DNA of 6,301 nucleotides, taken from assembly GCA_029982105.1 (NCBI GenBank), contig JARRCQ010000103.1:1-6301 (forward strand), read 5' to 3'. This DNA is from Candidatus Atribacteria bacterium. Its GTDB lineage: Bacteria > Atribacterota > Atribacteria > Atribacterales > Caldatribacteriaceae. Below, piece after piece: positions 1-4,659 of this stretch. The number at the start of each line of letters is the position of its first letter. Position 1 is the first letter of the stretch. Under the pieces are notes generated by a model. It did not search any database. It was not told where the DNA came from and was given only the letters and a program-made list of their open reading frames with translations. A program made the translations under genes and the position numbers.

Positions 1-70
1 AGATAATACTCCCTGGCAAGAATTCTCTCTGGCGGAGGTGAAAAATTTGCTACCTACCTCTTGACATTTA

Positions 71-116
71 TCACAGTTACTGCGAGCCTCGCGTTTTCGC
101 TTGGCGTGGCAATCCC
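71..116 (-). repeat. Palindromic intergenic repeat, family 1, left copy
   Basis: Read on the minus strand this begins GGGATTGCCACGCC, has an A-rich centre and ends GGCTCGCAGTAACTG. It matches the copy at 170-213 over most of its length, in opposite orientation. The ends can pair with each other (ATTGC with an imperfect partner), as in the common short intergenic palindromes of the form GATTGCCACG...GCAATGAC. No coding potential is visible. The right-hand copy is the best support that this is a real repeat. Confidence 0.55.
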
Positions 117-169
117 AAGTTTTTAACACAATGTAATTTGCCTTTTAGTATTTCTGAGACTTAAAAAGC

Positions 170-213
170 GAGATCGCCACGCCCGGCAAAAAACGCCGTG
201 CTCGCGATGACAG
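170..213 (+). repeat. Palindromic intergenic repeat, family 1, right copy
   Basis: The copy starts GAGATCGCCACGCCCGGC and ends GTGCTCGCGATGACAG. Its arms ATCGCCACG (173-181) and CGTGCTCGCGAT (197-208) form an imperfect hairpin. It is the inverted partner of 71-116. A shortened relative (gagatcgcccttgacag, about 222-238) follows directly and joins the next repeat at 237. All of this lies inside the false C-terminus of the interrupted integrase frame. Confidence 0.55.
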
Positions 214-236
214 GAGAGGGTGAGATCGCCCTTGAC

Positions 237-270
237 AGTTAGCTTTACAATGGGTTTTGAGGTTAACTAT
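237..270 (-). repeat. Dispersed ~30-bp repeat, family 2 (AGTTA...TAACT), copy at the integrase break
   Basis: An imperfect palindrome with AGTTA/TAACT ends around a core like AATGGGTTTT. Related copies are at 2286-2316 (sharing AATGGGTTTT and TAACTAT) and 3181-3210 (sharing AGTTA, a TTATAAnGGG-like core and TAACT). This copy begins at the exact base where the tyrosine recombinase stops resembling its family, so it marks the break point of that gene. Confidence 0.55.
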
Positions 271-753
271 AAAGTCCTCTTTCTTTAGCTTCAACGCTTC
301 TCCTGGGCGAATGCCAGTATCAAGCATAAAGAGGATAAGACAGTAATCACGGAAACCAGCATAACTCTTTTTATCTGGAACATTAAGTAGCTCTTTTAAT
401 ACTTCAAGTGGTATTGCTCGAGCTCTTCCTTCATCTTTCCTCTTTTTAAAGTCCACAGGGTTTTTTTCAATGACATTCTCTCTCACTAAGAAGTCAAAGA
501 AAGCTTTAAGATATTGCCGGCGGAGATTAAAAGTAGCGGGTTTGATATCATCTGAGAAATATTTAAGGATGGAAGTTCTAAGCTCTTTTTCTGAGCGTAG
601 AGCTTGAGGAAAGCGTCTAAAAAATCTGATAACGTGGACTTCATAATCGTGGATAGTGCGAGGAGCTTTACCTTCTGCCTTCTTTTCAAAGAGGAAGAGC
701 TCTAAGAGATTGTGGAAACCTTCCGGGCGGTGAAGCTTTACTACTTCTCCCAT

Positions 754-1108
754 AGAAATACCTCTTTCTGGGAGTCAGTTTATAGTCATCGGTCTCAGAG
801 TTTTTTTAGAGGAAGAGAAAACGTGGAAAGTGGCTTGAGAAGCGCCTTAGCTCTTCGACATAGCCGAATGATAGAGCGACGACCTCCGGAGCCAGCTGTA
901 AAATCGCTTTTTCCTGCTCTTTATTCCAAAGAAAGAGAGTGAATCAAGAGTAAGAAAAGAAAGAGAAACATTGCGACCCTGAGAAATCTCTCCTTTAGGC
1001 CATCATATAAGTTTATTACCAATCTTAGTATAAGAGAAGAAATATATAGAATAGAGGAATATGCCACTGACTTTGCGGTTAACCATAGTTAAAGAAGGAG
1101 GCGTTATT
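754..1108. other. Intergenic stretch without a supported gene
   Basis: This lies between the divergent starts of the integrase remnant and the secreted-protein gene. It contains the tRNA-like remnant at 861-893. A plus-strand open frame across 712-942 looks spurious because it reads through the antisense of the integrase start and through the tRNA-like stretch. 943-1090 is AT-rich, with no convincing -35/-10 pair. A clear ribosome site (AAGGAGG) sits at about 1095-1101, just before the next gene. Confidence 0.5.
861..893 (+). other. Possible decayed tRNA-Arg(CCG) fragment
   Basis: The stretch TAGCCGAATGATAGAGCG, four more bases, then CCTCCGGAGCC resembles the D-arm to anticodon-arm part of bacterial tRNA-Arg(CCG), which typically reads TAGCTCAATGGATAGAGCG...CCTCCGGAG (from memory). 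The anticodon loop CTCCGGA is intact. However, the anticodon stem is broken (ACGAC against GCCAG pairs at only two of five positions), the D-stem is mismatched, and no T-arm or matching acceptor stem follows. It is therefore not a functional tRNA. It may be a fossil or an attachment-site remnant, being about 110 bases from the integrase start. Confidence 0.4.
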
Positions 1109-1681
1109 ATGCGTCGCTGGAAAATGGTGGGAATAATAAGCATTATATTCGTCCTCTTAGCCATTTATCCTCTGGAAAGTAAAGAAGATGAGGAGCCTAT
1201 TCTGGAAGGCAGAGCTTTCGTTCCTTATGTAACTTCGCAAGGGGCAAGTGGAGAACACTTTTTCTCTCAGGCCGCAGTGACAGCTATCGACCTCCACACC
1301 GGAAAGGTAGTGGCTAGCGGAGAAACAAAAATAGACGGTTCTTACAAAATATCAGTCTTGCCTGGAAGATCCTATCTTATCCAATTTCAACGCGATGGCC
1401 AGATAATTCTTGACGTCTGTGGACGAGTGAAAAAAGGAGAAAGATATAACCTCTCTTTTGCCGATGCTCGCACTACGGCAATGAGCCTTGTTCTTTTGCG
1501 TCTCCTTTCAGAAAAAAAAGACCCGAATATTATTATTAACTATAAAGCTAACCGTATTCTCAAAAACGAGTTTTTCCCTCTCTTAGAGCAGAAAGTGTTC
1601 GGCGCCATTGCTCAGAGAAGCAATCCAGAAAACGATCCAGAAATAGAGCTTCTTATTAACCGCATTGCCTCAGCTGTCTAA
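1109..1681 (+). CDS. Secreted protein with carboxypeptidase-regulatory-like domain
   Basis: A 190-residue protein. Residues 1-24 form a signal peptide or membrane anchor (MRRWK, then hydrophobic GIISIIFVLLAIY); no lipobox Cys is present, so export is by the general secretory route. Residues about 31-117 look like a transthyretin/carboxypeptidase-regulatory-like beta-sandwich (AAVTAIDLHTGKVVASGETK followed by IDGSYKISVLPGRSYLIQF), a fold usually used for binding or as a structural spacer, not catalysis. Residues 118-190 are probably helical, with no recognised motif. The only Cys is C104. The start at 1109 is chosen over an in-frame ATG at 1061 because AAGGAGG at about 1095-1101 is well placed and the signal peptide begins there. 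The gene stands alone, with repeat-rich spacers on both sides. Its exact role is unknown. Confidence 0.75.
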   Translation: MRRWKMVGIISIIFVLLAIYPLESKEDEEPILEGRAFVPYVTSQGASGEHFFSQAAVTAIDLHTGKVVASGETKIDGSYKISVLPGRSYLIQFQRDGQIILDVCGRVKKGERYNLSFADARTTAMSLVLLRLLSEKKDPNIIINYKANRILKNEFFPLLEQKVFGAIAQRSNPENDPEIELLINRIASAV

Positions 1682-2000
1682 TGACAGCCTGCGGCAGACT
1701 ATAGGAGAAAATACCCCCTATCACCCCGAAAAAGATACAATTAAGAGCTTTAACTGGGAATCCTCCTCATCTGTCATTCCCAAAATCTTTTATTGGAATT
1801 TAAATTACTCGTAGGCTCTGGCTCAGGGATTGCCGGGCAATGGAAAGGGTAACAAACGCATTCTGAGTTTATGGCCAAAAACTGTAAAGGCGCTCAGAGT
1901 GATGAACAAATTTTCCTTCTCTAATCCGGGAAAAAGAAGGCGTAAGGGTTGGCTGTGTTTGGTAGAATAGAAATGCAGCACAGCGCAATTGTTCCGAATT

Positions 2001-2066
2001 TACTGGTGGAGCTTTTTCCACCAGTAGTGTTTGTTTTTTTAAGTTTTCATTTCTCTTTCTTTTATT
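2001..2066 (+). repeat. Partial copy of composite palindromic element (hairpin plus T-rich tract)
   Basis: A perfect 10-bp stem, TACTGGTGGA (2001-2010) with TCCACCAGTA (2017-2026), is followed by AGTGTTTG and a long T-rich tract. The order and spacing match the internal part of the full copy at 2161-2288, where AGTCTTTG follows a different hairpin. The stem sequence differs but the stem itself is kept. A hairpin followed by T7 could also terminate plus-strand transcription. Confidence 0.55.
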
Positions 2067-2100
2067 GTCTGAATTCCTCGCAGAGGCATTCAGGGGTAAC
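2067..2100 (+). repeat. Dispersed hairpin repeat, family 3, copy 1
   Basis: This 34-bp unit (GTCTGAATTCCTCGCAGAGG then CATTCAGGGGTAAC) matches 3879-3912 at 29 of 34 positions in the same orientation. It can fold as TGAAT-CCTC / GAGG-ATTCA around the loop GCA. Related shorter motifs (CATTCAGGGGT, CGTTCAGGGTGAT) occur at 4004-4015 and 4038-4049. Confidence 0.6.
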
Positions 2101-2118
2101 AACGCGGGGGCGTTTTTT
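2101..2118 (+). terminator. Possible intrinsic terminator
   Basis: AACGC (2101-2105) pairs with GCGTT (2110-2114) around a GGGG loop and runs into a T6 tract (2113-2118). The stem is short and lies more than 400 bases after the nearest plus-strand gene, so it may only be part of the repeat cluster. Confidence 0.3.
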
Positions 2119-2160
2119 CTCCGGGTTAATTTTGGCCTATTTGGCCTTGCTTTTTTTGGG

Positions 2161-2288
2161 GGTGATAGGGTTTACCCCCTTATAGTGAGGAAGGTTTTTC
2201 CTTCCTCAGTAGTCTTTGCTTTTTAAAGTTTTTGTCTTTTTCCTTTATCTTTTGGGGGGATTATAAAGGAGGTACTCCCTTTTATAGT
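2161..2288 (+). repeat. Composite palindromic element, full copy A
   Basis: Three hairpins and a T-rich spacer in fixed order. First, GATAGGG...CCCTTATAGT (about 2163-2186). Second, TGAGGAAGG (2186-2194) with CCTTCCTCA (2200-2208), a perfect stem with a T5 loop. Third, AGTCTTTG plus about 45 T-rich bases. Fourth, a hairpin ATTATAAAGGAGG...CTCCCTTTTATAGT (2260-2288). The same modules occur in the same order on the minus strand at 3880-3757. TATAGT marks module edges. It has no coding potential and looks like a miniature, non-autonomous repeat. Confidence 0.65.
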
Positions 2289-2316
2289 ATTTATAATGGG
2301 TTTTACAGCTAACTAT
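2286..2316 (+). repeat. Dispersed ~30-bp repeat, family 2, copy upstream of yigZ
   Basis: Shares AATGGGTTTT and the TAACTAT end with 237-270, and GCTAACT with 3181-3210. It abuts the end of composite element A and ends 7 bases before the yigZ ribosome site. It includes a TATAAT hexamer at 2292-2297, but no matching -35 sits 16-18 bases upstream, so a promoter is not claimed. Confidence 0.5.
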
Positions 2317-2333
2317 ATTTTGAAAGGAATAAG

Positions 2334-2936
2334 ATGTTTTTTCTACAGCGGGAAGAGGAAGTAGAGTTAGTCATAAATCGCTCTCGATTTGTGGGAAAAA
2401 GTTTGGAAGTACGTTCCCGGGAAGAAGCAAAGGAGAAATTGCATGAGGTAATGAAGCTTTTTCCTGGCGCTACTCATTATTGTTATGCCTTCCGGGTAGG
2501 GGAAAATCCAGTAGAGGAATTTTCTTCCGATGCCGGTGAGCCACCGGGGAGTGCAGGAAGACCCATATTGGGTGCTATCCGGCGAGGAGATTTTACTGAT
2601 ACCCTGGTAGTGGTGGTGCGTTTCTTCGGAGGTAAAAAATTGGGGATAAGAGGGTTGATTGATGCTTACGGGAAAACTGCTCAGCTGGTTTTAGAAAAAT
2701 CAGGTAAAAAAGAATATAGGGAAATAGAGTTTTTAGTTAAAATTAACCCTGTTTATTTTAGCCTGGTGGTAAATCAACTGGTAGAAGTTATCCAAGATAA
2801 GCAGCTTCTCTCCATTTATCCCGATAGAGGAGAAGTGCAATTGCGTATTTCTCAGAGCGAGGAAGCAAAAATAAAAGCAATCCTCCAGGAAGGAGAAAGA
2901 ACAGGAAAAATTTTAGAAGGAAGAAGAATAAAATAA
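2334..2936 (+). CDS. yigZ: YigZ/IMPACT family protein (UPF0029)
   Basis: A full-length 200-residue member of the YigZ/IMPACT family. The N-terminal domain (about 1-125) carries the family signature: NRSRFVGKSLEV near 15-26, ATHYCYAFRVG (46-56), SDAGEPPGSAGRPIL (65-79, usually DDGEPxGTAG) and RFFGGKKLGIRGLIDAYG (96-113). The C-terminal domain (about 130-195) fits DUF1949, an alpha/beta module similar to the EF-G C-terminal fold. Eukaryotic IMPACT regulates the eIF2alpha kinase GCN2. The bacterial role is unsettled, with nucleic-acid or translation-factor binding proposed. The protein is cytosolic, with no signal peptide. The start at 2334 has AAAGGA 5 bases upstream. It is the only intact gene in the repeat-rich middle section and is flanked by elements on both sides, so it appears to be transcribed alone. 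Confidence 0.92.
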   Translation: MFFLQREEEVELVINRSRFVGKSLEVRSREEAKEKLHEVMKLFPGATHYCYAFRVGENPVEEFSSDAGEPPGSAGRPILGAIRRGDFTDTLVVVVRFFGGKKLGIRGLIDAYGKTAQLVLEKSGKKEYREIEFLVKINPVYFSLVVNQLVEVIQDKQLLSIYPDRGEVQLRISQSEEAKIKAILQEGERTGKILEGRRIK

Positions 2937-3090
2937 TCTACCTGTACTCTATGGAGTGGAGTTATGAGTAGGAGTGATAATCATAGTATCCCGCGAAGCC
3001 TGCTAAACTGCTGAAACTTTAAAAACGAATTACATCAGAAGTTAAAAAACGAGAAACCCCTATGCGGTAGGGAATACTGTATCTTCCTCG

Positions 3091-3146
3091 ATGGTCTTTT
3101 TCTTTTGCCCTTTGGGGGTTATGAGGGGGCCATGCCCCCTCATAGT
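3091..3146 (+). repeat. Partial copy of composite palindromic element (T-rich tract plus terminal hairpin)
   Basis: ATGGTCTTTTTCTTTTGCCC followed by TTTGGGGGTTATGAGGGGG and the hairpin ending CATAGT parallels the last half of copy A (CTTTTTCCTTTATCTTTTGG, then the GGGGATTATAAAGG hairpin ending TATAGT). The first two hairpins are absent or decayed, though CCCTA/TAGGG at 3058-3072 could be a relic of the first. Confidence 0.5.
3120..3144. terminator. Strong hairpin between convergent genes
   Basis: TATGAGGGGGC (3120-3130) and GCCCCCTCATA (3134-3144) form a perfect 11-bp GC-rich stem with a 3-base loop, between the convergent yigZ and dehydrogenase-remnant genes. Neither strand has a long T-run right after the stem, so classical intrinsic termination is uncertain. 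It is also the last module of the repeat listed at 3091-3146. Confidence 0.4.
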
Positions 3147-3180
3147 TTGCTATTAGGCTGATAGTGAGGATTGCGATGAC

Positions 3181-3210
3181 AGTTAATTATAAGGGATTGC
3201 AGCTAACTTA
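3181..3210 (-). repeat. Dispersed ~30-bp repeat, family 2, copy at the end of the dehydrogenase remnant
   Basis: AGTTAATTATAAGGGATTGC followed by AGCTAACTTA, with palindromic AGTTA/TAACT ends. It ends 1 base from the stop codon of the dehydrogenase remnant. GCGATGACAG precedes it, as at the end of the family-1 repeat at 204-213. Confidence 0.5.
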
Positions 3211-3211
3211 T

Positions 3212-3649
3212 CTATGCCATAGTCCAGCCACCATCTACAGGGAGCACCGCACCGGTTATATAGGATGATAAATCTGAGGCAAAAAAGAGGGCGGCATTAG
3301 CCACGTCTATGGGTTGGCCAAATCTCCCGAGGGGTATAGGAGCTAAAAACATCTTCCGGAGTTCTTCATTTTCTAATACGTCTTTGGTTAAAGCTGTTTC
3401 AGAAGTGCCAGGGCAGATGCAATTAGCCCTGATATTGTTTTTGGCGTAATCCAGAGCTACAGATTTGGTAAGCGCCATTACGCCACCTTTAGATGCTGCA
3501 TAAGCTATAGCTTCAGGGAATCCTATCAGCGCGGCAGCTGAAGCCGTGTTTATAATAGCTCCTCCCCCGTTTTTCTTGAGATGAGGTATGGCATATTTAC
3601 ACCCTAAAAATACTCCCTTGAGGTTAACATTTATGATTTTAACAATCTG
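3212..3649 (-). pseudogene. Short-chain dehydrogenase/reductase, N-terminus missing
   Basis: The open frame (145 residues from 3649) is the C-terminal part of a classical NAD(P)-dependent short-chain dehydrogenase. Visible are NVNLKGVF (helix with the catalytic Asn), INTAS with the catalytic Ser (residue 37), YAASK with the catalytic Tyr and Lys (50 and 54), the post-active-site PG in RANCICPGTSETAL, and the usual end TGAVLPVDGGW. About 105 residues are missing upstream, including the TGxxxGIG nucleotide-binding loop and the NAG motif. An in-frame TAG at 3650-3652 closes the frame exactly where homology stops. An ATG at 3476-3478 could start an 88-residue product, but that would lack Ser, Tyr and Lys. 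It cannot be a working enzyme. The substrate cannot be inferred, as this class is very broad. Confidence 0.88.
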
Positions 3650-3756
3650 CTAAAGTTTGCTCTTCATCGTTGTAGAAAGGTGGACCCTATTTTGAGGCTG
3701 TTTGAAAATTCTTTTCCTCTATACCTCATTTTGCCATTACTTATTTCTGTCATAGC

Positions 3757-3880
3757 AATAAGGGGGAAAGACCTCCTTATAATTCCCAGAAAAACAAAAA
3801 CCTGAAAAAATAAAGAATAAAAAAACAACTGAGGAAGGAAAAACGTTTTCCTCACTATAAGGGAAACCCCCTTTTATAGT
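3757..3880 (-). repeat. Composite palindromic element, full copy B (inverted)
   Basis: Read on the minus strand it has the modules of copy A in the same order. First, ACTATAAAAGGGGG...CCCTTATAGT (3880-3854). Second, TGAGGAA/TTCCTCA (3854-3848 with 3836-3830). Third, a T-rich tract. Fourth, GGGAATTATAAGGAGG with a partner CCCCCTTAT (3780-3758). It is a diverged copy in the opposite orientation, about 1.6 kb from copy A. Confidence 0.65.
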
Positions 3881-3912
3881 CTGGATTCTTCGCAGAGACA
3901 TTCAGGAATAAC
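3879..3912 (+). repeat. Dispersed hairpin repeat, family 3, copy 2
   Basis: GTCTGGATTCTTCGCAGAGA then CATTCAGGAATAAC matches 2067-2100 at 29 of 34 positions. The fold TGGAT/ATTCA around GCA is largely kept through a G-T pair, although the inner stem has one mismatch. Both copies sit beside a composite element. Confidence 0.6.
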
Positions 3913-3939
3913 GGACGTGGAGGGTTACCTCTCTTTTCT

Positions 3940-4020
3940 CGTCATCCCTGAGCGCTTCAATCGGGAATCTAAATGCTCTAAAAACCATGGACCCCTGATA
4001 GAAGCATTCAGGGGTGGCGG
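3940..4020. repeat. Large inverted repeat, family 4 (CCCTGA...TCAGGG)
   Basis: The left arm 3940-3970 (CGTCATCCCTGAGCGCTTC...) and the reverse complement of the right arm 3990-4020 (CGCCACCCCTGAATGCTTC...) match at 22 of 31 positions. Between them are 19 bases with AAATGCTCTAAAAACCATGG. The right arm has its own perfect hairpin ACCCCTGA (3991-3998) / TCAGGGGT (4008-4015). A further half-unit, GGCGTTCAGGGTGATAG, follows at 4036-4052. Confidence 0.55.
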
Positions 4021-4074
4021 ATAAAGAAAGAATAGAGGCGTTCAGGGTGATAGGCTCGAGAGTGAAAAGATAGT

Positions 4075-4112
4075 ATTTGTCAAACAGCATTGAGGGTGTT
4101 TGACAAATTTTT
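4075..4112 (+). promoter_or_regulatory. 12-bp perfect inverted repeat overlapping the -35 box
   Basis: ATTTGTCAAACA (4075-4086) and TGTTTGACAAAT (4097-4108) are exact reverse complements separated by 10 bases. The right arm contains the TTGACA -35 hexamer (4100-4105). A T5 tract (4108-4112) directly follows, so the structure could also act as an intrinsic terminator that insulates the gene from upstream transcription. Its symmetry and position equally fit an operator for a second regulator. The sequence alone cannot separate these two readings. Confidence 0.55.
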
Positions 4113-4128
4113 ATTGACGGTATATAAT
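4100..4128 (+). promoter_or_regulatory. Sigma-70-type promoter of the Fur/PerR-type gene
   Basis: TTGACA at 4100-4105 and TATAAT at 4123-4128, both exact consensus hexamers with a 17-base spacer. The predicted transcription start near 4135 lies inside the Fur-like operator at 4134-4148, so bound repressor would block initiation. Confidence 0.85.
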
Positions 4129-4133
4129 GTTAA

Positions 4134-4148
4134 TGAAAACCATTTTCA
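4134..4148. promoter_or_regulatory. Fur/PerR-like operator 1
   Basis: TGAAAACCATTTTCA is a near-perfect 7-1-7 inverted repeat of the Fur/PerR box type (TGATAATnATTATCA). Its reverse complement is identical to 4660-4674. It sits 5 bases after the -10 box of the regulator gene, which fits negative autoregulation. Confidence 0.75.
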
Positions 4149-4167
4149 ATAAGGAGAGGTTTTAAAT

Positions 4168-4635
4168 ATGCCGAGATGTAGAAGAGGGAGGCCACCCTGG
4201 TGGGAGCCCAGATTTCAAGAAGCTGGTTTTCGGCTGACTATGCCCAGACAGGCAATATTAGAGGTACTTAGCAATACTGAAGAGCACTTAAGTGCAGAAG
4301 AGATATATTTAGCAGTTCATAAAATCTATCCCAACGTTGGACTTACTACAGTTTATCGAACTTTAGAGTTATTGGTAAATATGGGATTGGTGTTTAAGTT
4401 TGATTTTGGAGACAAAAGAGCAAGATATGAGTTGTCTCAAGGACCGACGAGTAAAAAACATCACCATCATCTGGTATGTATCAATTGTGGCCGAATAATA
4501 GATTATACGGACTTTATTGATGAAGAGAAAGAGTTGCTCCGGCGAACGGAAGCAGGGCTTTCTGAGAAATACAATTTCAAAATCACCCATCATCTTATTC
4601 AGTTTTATGGCTTGTGCGAGGAGTGTCAAGGGTAG
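4168..4635 (+). CDS. Fur/PerR family metal-dependent transcriptional repressor
   Basis: A 155-residue Fur-family regulator. The N-terminal winged helix (about 15-90) has the recognition-helix region YPNVGLTTVYRTLELLVNMG. The C-terminal dimerisation domain has two structural zinc pairs, C104-x2-C107 (CINC) and C150-x2-C153 (CEEC), the Cys4 site typical of PerR. Candidate regulatory-metal ligands by alignment from memory with PerR His37/Asp85/His91/His93/Asp104 are H40, E88, H99, H101 and D112. These resemble PerR at H40 and D112, and Fur at E88. A basic N-terminus with a Cys (MPRCRRGRPPWWEP) precedes the domain. Start ATG 4168 follows AAGGAGAGG (4151-4159). The gene has a consensus promoter and its own operator, and the same operator precedes the next operon. 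I cannot tell iron from peroxide sensing. Confidence 0.92.
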   Translation: MPRCRRGRPPWWEPRFQEAGFRLTMPRQAILEVLSNTEEHLSAEEIYLAVHKIYPNVGLTTVYRTLELLVNMGLVFKFDFGDKRARYELSQGPTSKKHHHHLVCINCGRIIDYTDFIDEEKELLRRTEAGLSEKYNFKITHHLIQFYGLCEECQG

Positions 4636-4659
4636 CTTAAAAATTTTTTTAGTAATAAA

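Larger units (their letters stand above)
145..753 (-). pseudogene. Tyrosine recombinase/integrase, C-terminally truncated
   Basis: The first 161 residues read as a phage-type or XerC/D-like tyrosine recombinase. An N-terminal SAM-like core-binding domain covers about 10-105 (TIHDYEVHVIRFFRRF; ATFNLRRQYLKAFFDFLV). The catalytic domain starts near 112 and includes the first active-site Arg in DTGIRPGEALKL (R149). Family members continue for about 120-140 residues with HxxR, a second His/Trp and the nucleophilic Tyr. None of these is present. From residue 162 (base 270 downward) the frame runs through repeat DNA, so its last ~40 residues are not native. The start at 751-753 is supported by an AAAGAGG-type ribosome site at 761-767. 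With the Tyr missing it should be inactive for strand exchange. Whether a short product is still made is unknown. It is probably a remnant of an integrated element. Confidence 0.85.
1682..2333. other. Repeat-rich intergenic spacer
   Basis: No credible gene lies here; the open frames on both strands (about 1869-2102 minus, 1949-2185 plus) run through palindromic repeats. In order it holds: a weak hairpin at 1701-1721 (ATAGG/CCTAT) that may end the upstream transcript; ATTCC...GGAAT at 1776-1799; a small ATTGC/GCAAT palindrome near 1829-1841; motifs of the form GGCGCTCAGAGTGATGA near 1890, related to the 'CATTCAGGGGT' repeats; and the separately listed elements from 2001 to 2316. Confidence 0.55.
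3650..4167. other. Intergenic region: break point, repeats, regulatory sites
   Basis: 3650-3756 is unassigned DNA next to the dehydrogenase break point; a short minus-strand frame there (about 3664-3855) has no recognisable family. After that come composite element B, family-3 and family-4 repeats, and from 4075 the control region of the Fur-type gene. No complete gene is visible. Confidence 0.5.

Noticed and set aside
2..64. Open plus-strand frame of 20 codons ending TGA at 62-64, possible C-terminus of an upstream gene
   Set aside because: Too short to distinguish from chance and no recognisable motif.
841..905. Functional tRNA with the D-arm starting TTAGCTC at 847
   Set aside because: The D-loop would be far too long, the anticodon stem does not pair and no T-arm or acceptor 3' strand follows.
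712..942. 76-codon plus-strand open frame
   Set aside because: It overlaps the integrase start on the other strand and reads through the tRNA-like remnant; no family features and no good ribosome site.
1869..2185. Open frames of 77 (minus) and 78 (plus) codons
   Set aside because: Both run through hairpin repeats and T-rich tracts; composition is unlike the neighbouring genes.
2260..2300. Promoter for yigZ using TATAAT at 2292-2297
   Set aside because: No -35-like hexamer at the right distance (2269-2274 is GAGGTA), and the hexamer is part of a dispersed repeat.
3685..3712. TGAGGCTGTTTGAAAATTC, reminiscent of the terminal repeats of some insertion sequences
   Set aside because: No second end, no transposase and no target duplication in the window; the resemblance is from memory only.
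1..4080. CRISPR array, given many short repeats
   Set aside because: The repeats are irregularly spaced, in both orientations, palindromic and diverged; no equal-length spacers and no cas genes.
3664..4090. Minus-strand open frames at 3664-3855 and 3902-4090
   Set aside because: They cover repeat elements and the promoter palindrome, with no protein-family signal.
4369..4629. 86-codon minus-strand frame
   Set aside because: It is antisense to the well-supported Fur/PerR-type gene.
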